Notes under the pieces: model-generated
The model's database searches: none
Seen by the model: only the letters and a program-made list of their open reading frames with translations
What the model was told of the DNA's origin: nothing
Position numbers and translations under genes: made by a program
Shown: piece after piece, positions 1-9,597 of the stretch
Layout: each line of letters begins with the position of its first letter
How positions within the stretch are numbered: position 1 is the stretch's first letter
Assembly (NCBI GenBank): GCA_020722205.1
Contig: DYLF01000010.1
Coordinates: forward strand, 1 to 45,877
DNA from: Desulfobacca acetoxidans
GTDB lineage: Bacteria > Desulfobacterota > Desulfobaccia > Desulfobaccales > 0-14-0-80-60-11
DNA: 45,877 nt
Reading direction: 5' to 3'

Positions 1-1273
1 GTGACCTTGACAAAGCCTCCGGCCCCACGATGCTCCCGGCTACCGCCGAGGCGGCTGTGACCGCGGGGTTGGCCAGATAGACTTTGGAGGTGGGGTGGCC
101 CATGCGGCCGGTGAAGTTGCGGTTAGTGGTGGCGACGGCCACTTCGCCGGGGGCCAGGATCCCCATATGGCCGCCCAGGCAGGGGCCGCAGGTGGGCGGG
201 CTGATGACGGCCCCGGCGGCGAGAAAAATCTCAAACAATCCTTCTGCCATGGCCTGCCGGTAGATCAAGGGGGTGGCCGGGATGATGATCAGGCGCAAGT
301 CTTTCGCCACCCGGCGCCCTCTCAGAACCTGCGCCGCCAGCCGCAGATCCTCCAGGCGGCCGTTGGTGCAGGAGCCGATGACGGCTTGGTCGACGTCCAC
401 CTTGCCCACTTGTGACACTGGCACAACGTTGCCCGGCGAAGGGGGGCAGGCCACCTGCGGCTCCAGATCGCTGACCTCGTAGTTTTTCTCGCAGATATAA
501 GGCGCTTCTGGATCGCTCTGATAGAGCTGGTATGGTCTCACGGCGCGACCGGCCACATAGGCCAGGGTGGTTTGATCGGGGGCAATGATGCCGTTTTTGG
601 CTCCGGCTTCCACCGCCATGTTGGCCATGGTGAAACGCTCAGCCATACTTAGGTTCTGAATGGCGTCGCCGGTAAACTCCATGGCCATATACCTGGCGCC
701 GTCCACCCCGAGGTCGCCGATGGTATATAGTATCAGGTCCTTGCCGGTGACCCAGGGTTTAAGAGTGCCGCGGTAAACCAGGCGGATGCTGTCGGGCACT
801 TTGAACCAGCATTCCCCGGTCACCATGGCGGCGGCCAGGTCCGTGGAGCCCACGCCGGTGGCAAAGGCCCCCAGGGCCCCATAGGTGCAGGTGTGGCTGT
901 CAGCCCCGATGATCACCTCCCCTGGGCCCACTAGCCCCTTCTCCGGCAGCAGGGCATGCTCGATCCCCATTTCACCGCCGTCATAAAAATGAGCCAGGTG
1001 TTGCTCCCGGGCAAACTGCCGCACTAGCTGGCATTGGACGGCGGAGGGGATGTCCTTGTTGGGGGCGAAGTGGTCGCAGACCAGCACCACCCGCTTTTGG
1101 TCAAATACCTTATCAGCCCCCACCTGCCGGAACTCTTTGATGGCGATGGGGGCTGTGATGTCATTGCCCAGGGCCAGATCCACCTGCACCAGGATCAGTT
1201 CCCCCGGCGCCACATAGTCTTTCCCGGCATGCGCCGCCAGGATTTTCTGGGTGATGGTCTGAGGCTTGGTCAT
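1..1273 (-). CDS. leuC: 3-isopropylmalate dehydratase large subunit (partial, runs off left edge)
   Basis: Minus-strand translation from ATG at 1273: MTKPQTITQKILAAHAGKDYVAPGELILVQVDLALGNDITAPIAI...GADSHTCTYGALGAFATGVGSTD...; aconitase-family motifs; adjacent to leuA. Not in the ORF track because it is open at the window edge. Confidence 0.93.
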   Translation of the reverse strand, partial: MTKPQTITQKILAAHAGKDYVAPGELILVQVDLALGNDITAPIAIKEFRQVGADKVFDQKRVVLVCDHFAPNKDIPSAVQCQLVRQFAREQHLAHFYDGGEMGIEHALLPEKGLVGPGEVIIGADSHTCTYGALGAFATGVGSTDLAAAMVTGECWFKVPDSIRLVYRGTLKPWVTGKDLILYTIGDLGVDGARYMAMEFTGDAIQNLSMAERFTMANMAVEAGAKNGIIAPDQTTLAYVAGRAVRPYQLYQSDPEAPYICEKNYEVSDLEPQVACPPSPGNVVPVSQVGKVDVDQAVIGSCTNGRLEDLRLAAQVLRGRRVAKDLRLIIIPATPLIYRQAMAEGLFEIFLAAGAVISPPTCGPCLGGHMGILAPGEVAVATTNRNFTGRMGHPTSKVYLANPAVTAASAVAGSIVGPEALSRS

Positions 1274-1310
1274 AAAATATCCCTTCTGGTAATGGCTTGG
1301 GAGGGAAAAT

Positions 1311-1352
1311 GGGGGAGAGAGCAGGGACAGCCGGTGTCTGCTCCTCTCCCCC
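1311..1352 (-). terminator. Hairpin between leuA and leuC (possible processing, attenuation or partial terminator)
   Basis: GGGGGAGAG-AGCAG ... CTGCTCCTCTCCCCC: 14 bp with one bulged nucleotide, 5 nt past the leuA stop; only a weak T tract on the minus strand. Confidence 0.5.
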
Positions 1353-1357
1353 TAGAG

Positions 1358-2914
1358 CTATTCCACCATCTCTTCCGGTTTTTTGCCGCGGCCGCCCCGT
1401 TCTTTCATGAAGCGCAGGCGGTTGAGGCCGTTGATGTAAGCCCGGGCGCTGGCAGTGACAATATCCGGGTCCACGCCCTGGGCGGTGACGGTGAGGCCGC
1501 CGTCCTCCAAGCGGATGGTGATTTCCCCCAGGGCGTCGGTACCCCCGGTGATGGAACTCACCGCAAACTTCAGCAGGTTGCAGGTGGAATCGGTGAGGTG
1601 GGTGATGGCCTTGTAGGCGGCGTCGATGGGACCGTCGCCGAAGGCTGAATAGCGCTCAATATTCCCGCCGATCTCCATCTTCACTGTGGCCGTAGGTTTG
1701 GCCGAGGTCCCGGCGAGGACCACCAGTTCCAGCAGGCGGTAATATTCCGGTACGGACTTGAAGAGCACCTCGGTCTCCACCAGGCTGGCCAAGTCTTCAT
1801 CAAAGACGGTTTTTTTGCGGTCCGCCAGGTCCTTGAAGCGGGCGAACACCTGGTTGAGCTCTTCTTCGGTGAGAACGTAGCCCATTTCCTTGAGCTTTTC
1901 CCGCAGGGCGTGACGACCCGAGAGTTTGCCCAGGGGGAGTTTGCTTTTTTTGATGCCGATGCTTTGCGGGGTCATGATCTCGAAGGTGCTGGCCTCTTTG
2001 AGGACCCCGTCCTGATGAATGCCGGACTCATGGGCAAAGGCGTTGGCCCCGACGACGGCCTTGTTGGGCTGCACCACCATGCCGCTGAGCTTGCTCACCA
2101 GGCGGCTGGTGGGATAGATGTATTGGGTAACGATGTCGGTGTAGTAGTCAAAGAAGTCCTTGCGGGTGGCCAGGGACATGACCACCTCCTCCAGGGAGGT
2201 ATTGCCGGCCCGTTCGCCGATACCGTTGATGGTCACTTCCGCCTGGCGGGCGCCGTTCAGGATGGCCGCCAGGGTGTTGGCCACCGCCAACCCCAGGTCA
2301 TTGTGGCAGTGCACCGAGATGACGGCCTTATGGATGTTGGGGACGTTTTCCATGAGGTAGCGGATTTTGTCGCCGAATTCCGGTGGGATGGCATAGCCCA
2401 CCGTGTCCGGGAAGTTGACAGTGGTGGCCCCGGCGTCGATGACGGCGGTAAAAACCTGGGCCACATAGGCGATGTCGCTGCGGGAGGCGTCCATGGCGGA
2501 GAACTCCACATTGGAGGTATAGCGGGCGGCATGTTTCACTGCGACCACCGCCATCTCCAAAACCTCCTCCCTGCTTTTGCGCATCTGGTATTTTAGATGG
2601 ATGTCGGAGGTGGAAATGAAGGTATGAAGGCGCGGGTTGGCGGCCGCTTTCACCGCCTCCCAGGCGGCGTCGATATCTTTGGGAAAAGCCCGGGCCAGCC
2701 CGGCGATCTGTGGTCCCCGGATCTCATGGGCGATGGCCTGGACGCACTCAAAATCCCCTGGTGAGGCGTAGGGAAAGCCGGCTTCGATGACATCCACATT
2801 GAGAAGCTCAAGCTGTCGGGCGATCTGAATTTTCTCGTCCTTGTTAAGACTGGCCCCCGGAGATTGCTCACCATCCCTGAGGGTGGTGTCGAAAATGAAG
2901 ATTTTCTCTGGCAT
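1358..2914 (-). CDS. leuA: 2-isopropylmalate synthase
   Basis: MPEKIFIFDTTLRDGEQSPGASLN..., HCHNDLGLAVAN, C-terminal LeuA regulatory domain; start at 2914 preceded by AAGGAAGGAA. Confidence 0.95.
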   Translation of the reverse strand: MPEKIFIFDTTLRDGEQSPGASLNKDEKIQIARQLELLNVDVIEAGFPYASPGDFECVQAIAHEIRGPQIAGLARAFPKDIDAAWEAVKAAANPRLHTFISTSDIHLKYQMRKSREEVLEMAVVAVKHAARYTSNVEFSAMDASRSDIAYVAQVFTAVIDAGATTVNFPDTVGYAIPPEFGDKIRYLMENVPNIHKAVISVHCHNDLGLAVANTLAAILNGARQAEVTINGIGERAGNTSLEEVVMSLATRKDFFDYYTDIVTQYIYPTSRLVSKLSGMVVQPNKAVVGANAFAHESGIHQDGVLKEASTFEIMTPQSIGIKKSKLPLGKLSGRHALREKLKEMGYVLTEEELNQVFARFKDLADRKKTVFDEDLASLVETEVLFKSVPEYYRLLELVVLAGTSAKPTATVKMEIGGNIERYSAFGDGPIDAAYKAITHLTDSTCNLLKFAVSSITGGTDALGEITIRLEDGGLTVTAQGVDPDIVTASARAYINGLNRLRFMKERGGRGKKPEEMVE

Positions 2915-3311
2915 AACGAGTTCCTTCCTTTCCTCAAATCGGAGCTCACCGCCCCGGCTTACGGTAATGGTTGAGGCCATTGAGGAGTTTTATGAAACGC
3001 GGCGATATATTCGGGAATTATATTATAGAAGCCTGCTCCGCCGGGGGCAGGCCAAGAGCAATGACAAAGACCAACTCCGGTGAAGACCAGGGCGAAGGGA
3101 AGAAATCTCTTTAAAAAATATATGGCGCATCATTTTTATGCATTTCGGAAAAATCTGTAATTTTATTTAATATAAAAACTTGGTCAACAAATCAAGAGAT
3201 GAGCTGAAAAAATTAGTAACAGTTCCGAATTTTAGGTTATAAATGGATAAGTTGAGATAGAACCGACTGAAAGGTGGATGACTGTTTACGACTCACCGAC
3301 AAGAGGGTGAC

Positions 3312-4493
3312 ATGAGTGTAGCTAACAAAATCAAGGGCGCCCTGGAGAAAGCCTCCTGGATTCGCCGCATGTTTGAGGAGGGGGCGGAGTTGAAGGCCCG
3401 CCTGGGGGTGGAGGCGGTCTATGACTTCACCCTGGGGAACCCGGATCTGGAACCGCCGGGCCGTTTCAAAGAGGAGCTTATCAAGGCCGCCGGCGATCCC
3501 AGCCCCGGGTTGCATGCTTATATGCCCAATGCCGGTCTGTTGGCCACCCGCCAGGTGCTGGCCTCCCAGTTGAGCCGGGTCTATCAGCAGGACTTCGGCC
3601 CTCAGGATCTGGTGCTCACCTGTGGGGCAGGGGGGGCTTTGAACGTCATTCTCAAAGCCTTGCTGGACCCGGGAGACGAAGTGTTGATCTTTGCCCCCTA
3701 TTTCCCGGAGTATCTGTTTTATGTGGACAATCATGGGGGGGTGGCCCGGGTGGTAGAAACCGACGAGGTCTTTCAGATTGACCTTGAGCGCCTGCAGGAA
3801 GCTCTAAGCTTAAGGACGAGGGCGGTAATCATCAATTCCCCCAACAACCCCACCGGCCAGCTCTACGACGCCCGGCGGCTGGCAGAGATGGCCCAGGTGC
3901 TGAGGGAGCAGTCCCGCCGACAGGGTAGGCCGGTGTATTTGGTGACGGATGAACCTTATCGGCATCTGGTGTATGATGGTATGGAGGTGCCCAACCTTTT
4001 TGCCCTCTATCCTGATACCCTGTTGGCGACTTCCTTTTCCAAGGAGCTTTCCATCCCCGGAGAGCGCTTGGGTCTGGCGGCGGTTTCTCCCCAGGCGGCT
4101 TTCCGGCAGGAGTTGACGGCGGGGCTGGTGCTGGCCAACCGCATCCTGGGATTTGTCAACGCCCCGGCGCTGATGCAGCGGGTGGTGGCCAAGCTGCCTG
4201 GTGTTACAGTGGATATCACCCCCTACCAACGCCGCCGGGCGCTCCTGGCCCAGATATTGAGCCGCGCCGGATACGACTTCCTCCTCCCCCAGGGGGCGTT
4301 TTATTTCTTCCCCAAGGCACCGGGGGGGGACGATCTGGCCTTTGTGGCCCGTCTGAAGGCGGAAAACATCCTGAGCGTGCCGGGGCGGGGCTTCGGCCGG
4401 GCCGGCTACTTCCGGCTGGCCTTCTGCGTACCCGAGGCGGTGATTGAAAGGGCTGCGGTCGGGTTGGCGAGAGCCGTAAGCCATAAGCCATGA
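3312..4493 (+). CDS. Pyridoxal-phosphate-dependent aminotransferase, class I/II (aspartate aminotransferase-like)
   Basis: YDFTLGNPDLEPP, NSPNNPTGQLY, SFSKELSIPGERLGLAA (PLP lysine motif). Confidence 0.9.
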   Translation: MSVANKIKGALEKASWIRRMFEEGAELKARLGVEAVYDFTLGNPDLEPPGRFKEELIKAAGDPSPGLHAYMPNAGLLATRQVLASQLSRVYQQDFGPQDLVLTCGAGGALNVILKALLDPGDEVLIFAPYFPEYLFYVDNHGGVARVVETDEVFQIDLERLQEALSLRTRAVIINSPNNPTGQLYDARRLAEMAQVLREQSRRQGRPVYLVTDEPYRHLVYDGMEVPNLFALYPDTLLATSFSKELSIPGERLGLAAVSPQAAFRQELTAGLVLANRILGFVNAPALMQRVVAKLPGVTVDITPYQRRRALLAQILSRAGYDFLLPQGAFYFFPKAPGGDDLAFVARLKAENILSVPGRGFGRAGYFRLAFCVPEAVIERAAVGLARAVSHKP

Positions 4494-4637
4494 AATGAGT
4501 TATCTGATTAGTTAACTCTAACCGATTCATGGCGGTTGCGGACTTTTTTCCCCTGTTAAGCGGACTTAAACTTTGATACCGTTTATGTGGTTTGATTTTG
4601 GCGGACAGCTCATGCCTAGATTCCTGGTGTTGTCCAG

Positions 4638-6440
4638 ATGATTCTGCAAAATAAGGTCGGCCTCAAACTCCTGGGGGTCAATCTGCTTTCCATCCTGGTG
4701 GCGGTGGTGGCCCTGCTCCTGGTCATCCAGCAGCTGGCCATGGAAAGGATCCTCGCCTGGCACCAGCAGCGGGTGGAATTGACCGCCCGCTTGGTGTTGG
4801 CCGAATACCAGGGCAAAATCCAACGTCTCATGCAGGCCGCCAGTCTTCTCGCCGACAATCCGAGTTATACCGAGCTGTTAGCCGAAGGCAAGATCGAGGA
4901 GCTGCGCCGCCTTCTGGTGCCCGTCCTGAAAGCCACCGGTCTGCATATTCTTACCATTACTGATCAGAATGGGGTTATCAGAGTCCGGGCTCATGCTCCT
5001 GAGGCCATCGGGGTCAATATTTCCACCAACCCGGTAGTGCGGGCGGCCTTGAAAGGCAAGAGCGCCACGCGCATGACCCAGTGGCAGGACAGTATTTCGT
5101 TGAGCGCGGCGGCACCGGTTTACAGCGGCGAGTATCTGGTGGGCGTGGTGCTTACCGGCCTCATCATTGACCGGGGCTTCGTGGAAGCCCTGTCCCGGCC
5201 CGGTGCTGAGGTAGCCATCTTCTTCGCCAATCGTCTGGTGGTCAATTCCTTTAAAAATCTCCCGGACAACGCCCTCCTGGAACTCCAGCGCTTCAAAGAG
5301 CTGGCCGCCCAGAAGACGGCGCTGGGGCAAGGGCCGCAAACCTTGGAAATCGGTGAGCAGGCTTATACCATCACGTATCTGCCCCTGGAAGAGGAAGAGA
5401 AACCCTGGGAAAATTTGATTGTAGTGGGAGTAAACCGGCAGGAACTGGTGTCCACCCTCAGGGGCCTGAAGCTCGTGATCTTCGGAGTGGGCCTGGCCAG
5501 CGCCTTGATCGGCGCCTCTTTCAGCGTCGGGCTGTCCTTAGGCATGCGCCGCCAGATCGTCTTGCTCACCGAAGGCACCCGCCAGGCAGCGCGGGAAGAA
5601 CTGGCCGGCGATATCCCGGTGACCAGCCGGGATGAGCTGGGGGAGTTGGCGGCGTCTTTCAATACCATGACCCAAGCCCTCCGGGAAAAAACCAGGCTTC
5701 TGCAGGAAGAACGGGACCGCATCGCCGCCAACGCCGATTTTCTCTCTATGATCATCCATGACATCAAGGCGCCCCTGACCGGCGTGCGCCTTACCATCGA
5801 GGCTTTGGAGGACGAAACCCTACCTCCCCAAACCTGCCGCAAATTACAGGATATTATCCAGCAAAGCGAGGGACTGCTGCTCCATCTGCACAACGTCCTG
5901 GACCTGAGCCGTTTTGAATCCGGCCGGTTGGCATTGCTCCCCGAGGCCGTGCCCCCGGGGTTTATTATCCGCCGGCTGCTCCAACGCTTTCAACCCTTAG
6001 CCCAACATCAGGGGGTTACCTTAACCTCCTCCCTGGCGCCAGGTTTGCCTCCCCTTTATGTGGACGAACCCTCCCTGGAACGCGTGCTGGCCAACCTTCT
6101 CAGCAACGCCCTGACGGTCACCTCCGCCGGGGGCGAAATCATCGTTCAGGCCCGTCCGCTGGACGGCCCCAACCGGCCCGAAGTGGAGATCGTGGTGGCG
6201 GATAGCGGTCCGGGAATATCCGTGGAGAACCAGCCACGTCTGTTTGACAAATATCGAGTCCACCTGGGCCGGGCCAGCAGCTCGGGCCTTGGCCTCTATA
6301 TCTGCAAGACGCTCACCGAGGCCAACCAGGGGCGCATCTGGGTAGAGAGCCAGCCGGGCCACGGCGCCAGGTTCCACCTGGCCCTGCCCACCGCGGTTCC
6401 GAAACCAAAAGAGACCGGAAACAACAGCCCGACCTCCTAA
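4638..6440 (+). CDS. Membrane sensor histidine kinase (extracytoplasmic sensor, HAMP, HisKA, HATPase)
   Basis: N-terminal TM, second TM near 'LVIFGVGLASALIGASFSVGLSL', HAMP-like segment, H-box 'SMIIHDIKAPLTGV', N/G boxes 'NLLSNAL', 'DSGPGIS', 'GLGLYICK'. Confidence 0.9.
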   Translation: MILQNKVGLKLLGVNLLSILVAVVALLLVIQQLAMERILAWHQQRVELTARLVLAEYQGKIQRLMQAASLLADNPSYTELLAEGKIEELRRLLVPVLKATGLHILTITDQNGVIRVRAHAPEAIGVNISTNPVVRAALKGKSATRMTQWQDSISLSAAAPVYSGEYLVGVVLTGLIIDRGFVEALSRPGAEVAIFFANRLVVNSFKNLPDNALLELQRFKELAAQKTALGQGPQTLEIGEQAYTITYLPLEEEEKPWENLIVVGVNRQELVSTLRGLKLVIFGVGLASALIGASFSVGLSLGMRRQIVLLTEGTRQAAREELAGDIPVTSRDELGELAASFNTMTQALREKTRLLQEERDRIAANADFLSMIIHDIKAPLTGVRLTIEALEDETLPPQTCRKLQDIIQQSEGLLLHLHNVLDLSRFESGRLALLPEAVPPGFIIRRLLQRFQPLAQHQGVTLTSSLAPGLPPLYVDEPSLERVLANLLSNALTVTSAGGEIIVQARPLDGPNRPEVEIVVADSGPGISVENQPRLFDKYRVHLGRASSSGLGLYICKTLTEANQGRIWVESQPGHGARFHLALPTAVPKPKETGNNSPTS

Positions 6441-6453
6441 AAGACTCGCCCCT

Positions 6454-7809
6454 TTACTCTGACAGTCCATAGCGTTTGAGTTTGCGCCATAAGGACACCC
6501 GGTCGATCCCCAGGATTTCCGCCGCCCGGCTGCGGTTGCCCTCCACCTGCATAAGTACCCAGAAAATATAGTCTTTTTCCTGTTCCTCCAGGGTGGGGAA
6601 TTTGCGCCTGGTCCGGCGCCACACCTGCACCCGTGGTTGCTGCAAGTCCATGGGCAGGTGGGCCGCTTCAATGACCTTGCCCTGGGATAACACCGCAGCC
6701 CGCTCCAGGATGTTCTCCAGTTCCCGGACATTGCCTGGAAACTCATAGCTCATCAGAATGTCTAGAGCCTCGGCAGAGAGCCTGGCGACGTCTTTCCCCT
6801 GGGTTTGAGCGAATTTAGTCAGAAAATGCTGACACAGAAGGGGGATGTCGTCGCGGCGTTCTCCCAAGGGCGGCACTTCCAGGGTGACCACATTCAGGCG
6901 ATAGTAGAGGTCCTGGCGGAAGTTGCCCTGCTCCACTTCCCGGCGCAAATCTTTGTTGGTGGCCGCCAGGATGCGGATGTCGACGGGAACCTCCAGGGTG
7001 CCGCCCACCCGGAAGAAGGATTTTTCCTGGAGGACGCGCAGGAGTTTAACCTGCATGGTGGCTGGCATTTCTCCGATTTCATCCAGAAACAGGGTGCCGC
7101 CCGCCGCCACCTCCAGGAAGCCTCGTTTGACGCCCCGGGCGCCGGTGAAAGCCTCCTTTTCATGGCCGAACAGCTCATTGGCCAGCAGCTCTTCAGTAAA
7201 GGCCCCGCAATTGATGGCCACAAAGCGGTGCTCGGCGCGGGGGCTCAAAGAATGGATGCTCTTGGCCACTAACTCCTTACCGGTGCCGGTTTCTCCCAGG
7301 ATGAGGACGGTGCACTCCAGAGGGGCAATCTGCCGAATAGTCTCCTTCAAGGCCACCATTTTGGGGGTCTGGCCGATGATCAGGGGGACGGAGCTCTGGA
7401 GCTGCACCTGACGTTTCAGCTCTGCCACTTCCTGACGCAGGCGCCGCTTTTCCAAGGCCTGCCGCACCAAGACCCGCATCTCCTCTATCTGGAAGGGCTT
7501 GGCCAGGTAGTGGTAGGCCCCCTTTTGCATTGCTTCCACGGCGGAGGCAACCGTGGCGTAGCCGGTAATCATGATCACTTCGGTGTTGGGCGACACCTCC
7601 TTGACGCGTTGCAGCACTTGCATGCCGTCCAGCCCCGGCAGGCGCAAATCCGTGAGCACCAAGTCATATTCAGCCCGGTCCAACTCTTGGAAGGCCTCCG
7701 CTCCGCTCTCTACCGCCACGATGTCGTAGCCTTCTTTGTGGAGCACGTGCTCCAGGTTTTCCCGGGCGATAAGTTCGTCTTCCACAATCAAGAGTCGGGC
7801 CGGGGTCAT
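6454..7809 (-). CDS. Sigma54-dependent response regulator, NtrC family (REC-AAA+-HTH Fis)
   Basis: MTPARLLIVEDE...LVLTDLRLPG...MITGYAT...LAKPF; GETGTGKE, GAFTGA-type 'EAFTGARG', C-terminal 'NRSRAAEILGIDRVSLWRKLKRYG' Fis HTH; ATGA overlap with the upstream kinase. Confidence 0.95.
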   Translation of the reverse strand: MTPARLLIVEDELIARENLEHVLHKEGYDIVAVESGAEAFQELDRAEYDLVLTDLRLPGLDGMQVLQRVKEVSPNTEVIMITGYATVASAVEAMQKGAYHYLAKPFQIEEMRVLVRQALEKRRLRQEVAELKRQVQLQSSVPLIIGQTPKMVALKETIRQIAPLECTVLILGETGTGKELVAKSIHSLSPRAEHRFVAINCGAFTEELLANELFGHEKEAFTGARGVKRGFLEVAAGGTLFLDEIGEMPATMQVKLLRVLQEKSFFRVGGTLEVPVDIRILAATNKDLRREVEQGNFRQDLYYRLNVVTLEVPPLGERRDDIPLLCQHFLTKFAQTQGKDVARLSAEALDILMSYEFPGNVRELENILERAAVLSQGKVIEAAHLPMDLQQPRVQVWRRTRRKFPTLEEQEKDYIFWVLMQVEGNRSRAAEILGIDRVSLWRKLKRYGLSE

Positions 7810-9263
7810 GCCGTTGTTTCCCCTGTCGGTGGGCATTCCAAAGGCAAGCGAATGGTAAACCGGGTCCCTTCGCCTTCCCGGCTCTCCACTGAGATGGTGC
7901 CCCGGTGTTTTTCGATGATGCCATAAACAATGGACAATCCCAGCCCCGTGCCCAGGCCCGCCTTCTTAGTGGAAAAAAACGGATCAAAAATGTGATCCAG
8001 ATGCTCCCGGGGGATGCCCACACCGGTATCCGAAACCGTAATCACCACTTCCCTCTTATCCTGCTCAGTGTGCGCGGCGATCCTGATCACTCCGGGCGGC
8101 TCAGCAATAGCCTGAATAGCATTCATCAGCAGGTTGAGGAACACCTCCTGCATACGTTGGCTGTCAATTTCCACCTTCAGGTCGGCCGGCACCTCTGAGA
8201 CGATGTCCACTCCCGGCGGCGCCTGGCTGGCAATCAGGCGGACAGCCCGCTGCACTACCTCTGCCAAGGGGATAGATTGGAGAGTAAAATCCCGCACCCG
8301 CGAAAATTCCAGCAAGCCCTTGACAAGGTCCCGGGCCCGGTTGACCTCCTGCCCCACATTAATGAGCATTTTTTTCAAGAATCCCTCATCGCACTGCCCC
8401 AGCTCCTCCAACACGATCTGACAGGAGGTGGAGATGTTGTTCAGGGGATTGTTCAACTGATGGGCGATGCCGGCCGCCAACACCCCCAGCGACGACATCT
8501 TCTTGGTCTCCACCAACATGTGCTGGCGCTTCTCCAGCTCCGCCACCATGCGGTTGAAGGCCTCCATCACTCCCACGGTCTCGTCGTGGGTATTGAACAC
8601 CGGCAACGGTCGAAAGTTTCCCTGGGCAATGCGCAGGGTCGTCTTTTCAATCACTTTCAACGGCCGGACTATTTTTCTACTGACAATGATGACCAAAAAT
8701 ATCCCCACTACCAGGAAGATCATCATGGAGGCCGCCAACTGGGTCTTCAGGGTGGTGATGATGCCCAATATCAGTTGGCGTTCAAATAACAAGACCTGTT
8801 GGGATAAATCCACCAGGGCCTTGCCCAGCTCCCGCAACTGATTTTCCCAGACCCGACATTCATCTTGGGTGTGCACCTCCGGCTGGCGACACGGATTTTC
8901 CATCAGTTTTTGGTAAGTCAGTAATTTTTGGCGGAATTGCTCCACCTTGGGGCCTACTTTGAAGGTCTTGATTTCTGGGTCGATCTTGTCTAAAACTTCC
9001 AGACCTTGCTTGATATAGCGGCGATTCTCTGCCAGATCATCCTGGGAGCCGTACAGGAGGTAATTTTTTTCGTAGCGTCGAATTTCCAAGGTGATGAGAT
9101 GCAGGTCTTCGGCGAAGCCGACGAAATGCTGTTTGCGTTCGATGCACACCAGGTAATGATAAGATAAGGCTGCAATCCCCCCGATGGTCACCAGAGCCGC
9201 GGTCAGAGCAAGGACCACTTTTTGGCGGATATTCAGACGCCACAGGATCTTCCAGCCGCTCAT
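7806..9263 (-). CDS. Membrane sensor histidine kinase, cognate of the downstream NtrC-type regulator
   Basis: Two TM segments, HAMP, H-box 'LAAGIAHQLNNPLNNISTS', 'DTGVGIPREHLDHIFDPFFSTK', 'GTGLGLSIVYGI'. Confidence 0.92.
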   Translation of the reverse strand: MSGWKILWRLNIRQKVVLALTAALVTIGGIAALSYHYLVCIERKQHFVGFAEDLHLITLEIRRYEKNYLLYGSQDDLAENRRYIKQGLEVLDKIDPEIKTFKVGPKVEQFRQKLLTYQKLMENPCRQPEVHTQDECRVWENQLRELGKALVDLSQQVLLFERQLILGIITTLKTQLAASMMIFLVVGIFLVIIVSRKIVRPLKVIEKTTLRIAQGNFRPLPVFNTHDETVGVMEAFNRMVAELEKRQHMLVETKKMSSLGVLAAGIAHQLNNPLNNISTSCQIVLEELGQCDEGFLKKMLINVGQEVNRARDLVKGLLEFSRVRDFTLQSIPLAEVVQRAVRLIASQAPPGVDIVSEVPADLKVEIDSQRMQEVFLNLLMNAIQAIAEPPGVIRIAAHTEQDKREVVITVSDTGVGIPREHLDHIFDPFFSTKKAGLGTGLGLSIVYGIIEKHRGTISVESREGEGTRFTIRLPLECPPTGETTA

Positions 9264-9367
9264 AGCCTACAGTTGAGCCATCTCCCACTGACGGCGAAAA
9301 AGCCATCAGGTTCAGACTGATATTTGAGGGTTTGGTAAAAAGTCAGATTTTCTTGCTCTTTTAACGC

Positions 9368-9382
9368 TGACCATTGTGGTCA
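9368..9382. promoter_or_regulatory. Perfect inverted repeat TGACCA-TTG-TGGTCA upstream of the kinase gene (candidate operator)
   Basis: Direct reading; about 105 bp upstream of the kinase start at 9263. Confidence 0.35.
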
Positions 9383-9496
9383 TAATTATATACTGCGGAC
9401 ATGCCATTGTAATGTGTTATCCAGGTCCCCCCACAGGTGTTATTTATGTCCCCGGTCTAGACAGGGGTAGTGGGGCAAGGTGAGGGGGCACAAAGA

Positions 9497-9520
9497 AGAG
9501 GCGGGTTTCATGCCGCCTCT
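9497..9520 (-). terminator. Intrinsic terminator-like hairpin for the usp/TauE operon
   Basis: Minus strand AGAGGCGG-CATGAAAC-CCGCCTCT followed by TCTTTG; lies downstream of the 9598 stop. Confidence 0.55.
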
Positions 9521-9597
9521 CCCAAAAACTGCAGACCACCGGGGTGATCTTCCCCCACCCCCAGGTTTTATCCTGTAACTGTTAACTTACCAGCGGC

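Noticed and set aside
1910-2596. Long plus-strand ORF antisense to leuA
   Set aside because: Shadow ORF in high-GC coding sequence; translation has low-complexity composition and leuA on the other strand is unambiguous.
2915-3311. Possible T-box leader upstream of leuA
   Set aside because: No T-box core (AGGGTGGNACCGCG-like) or leucine-codon leader peptide visible on the minus strand.
3810-4484. 224-aa minus-strand ORF inside the aminotransferase
   Set aside because: Antisense shadow ORF; the sense protein has clear PLP-enzyme motifs.
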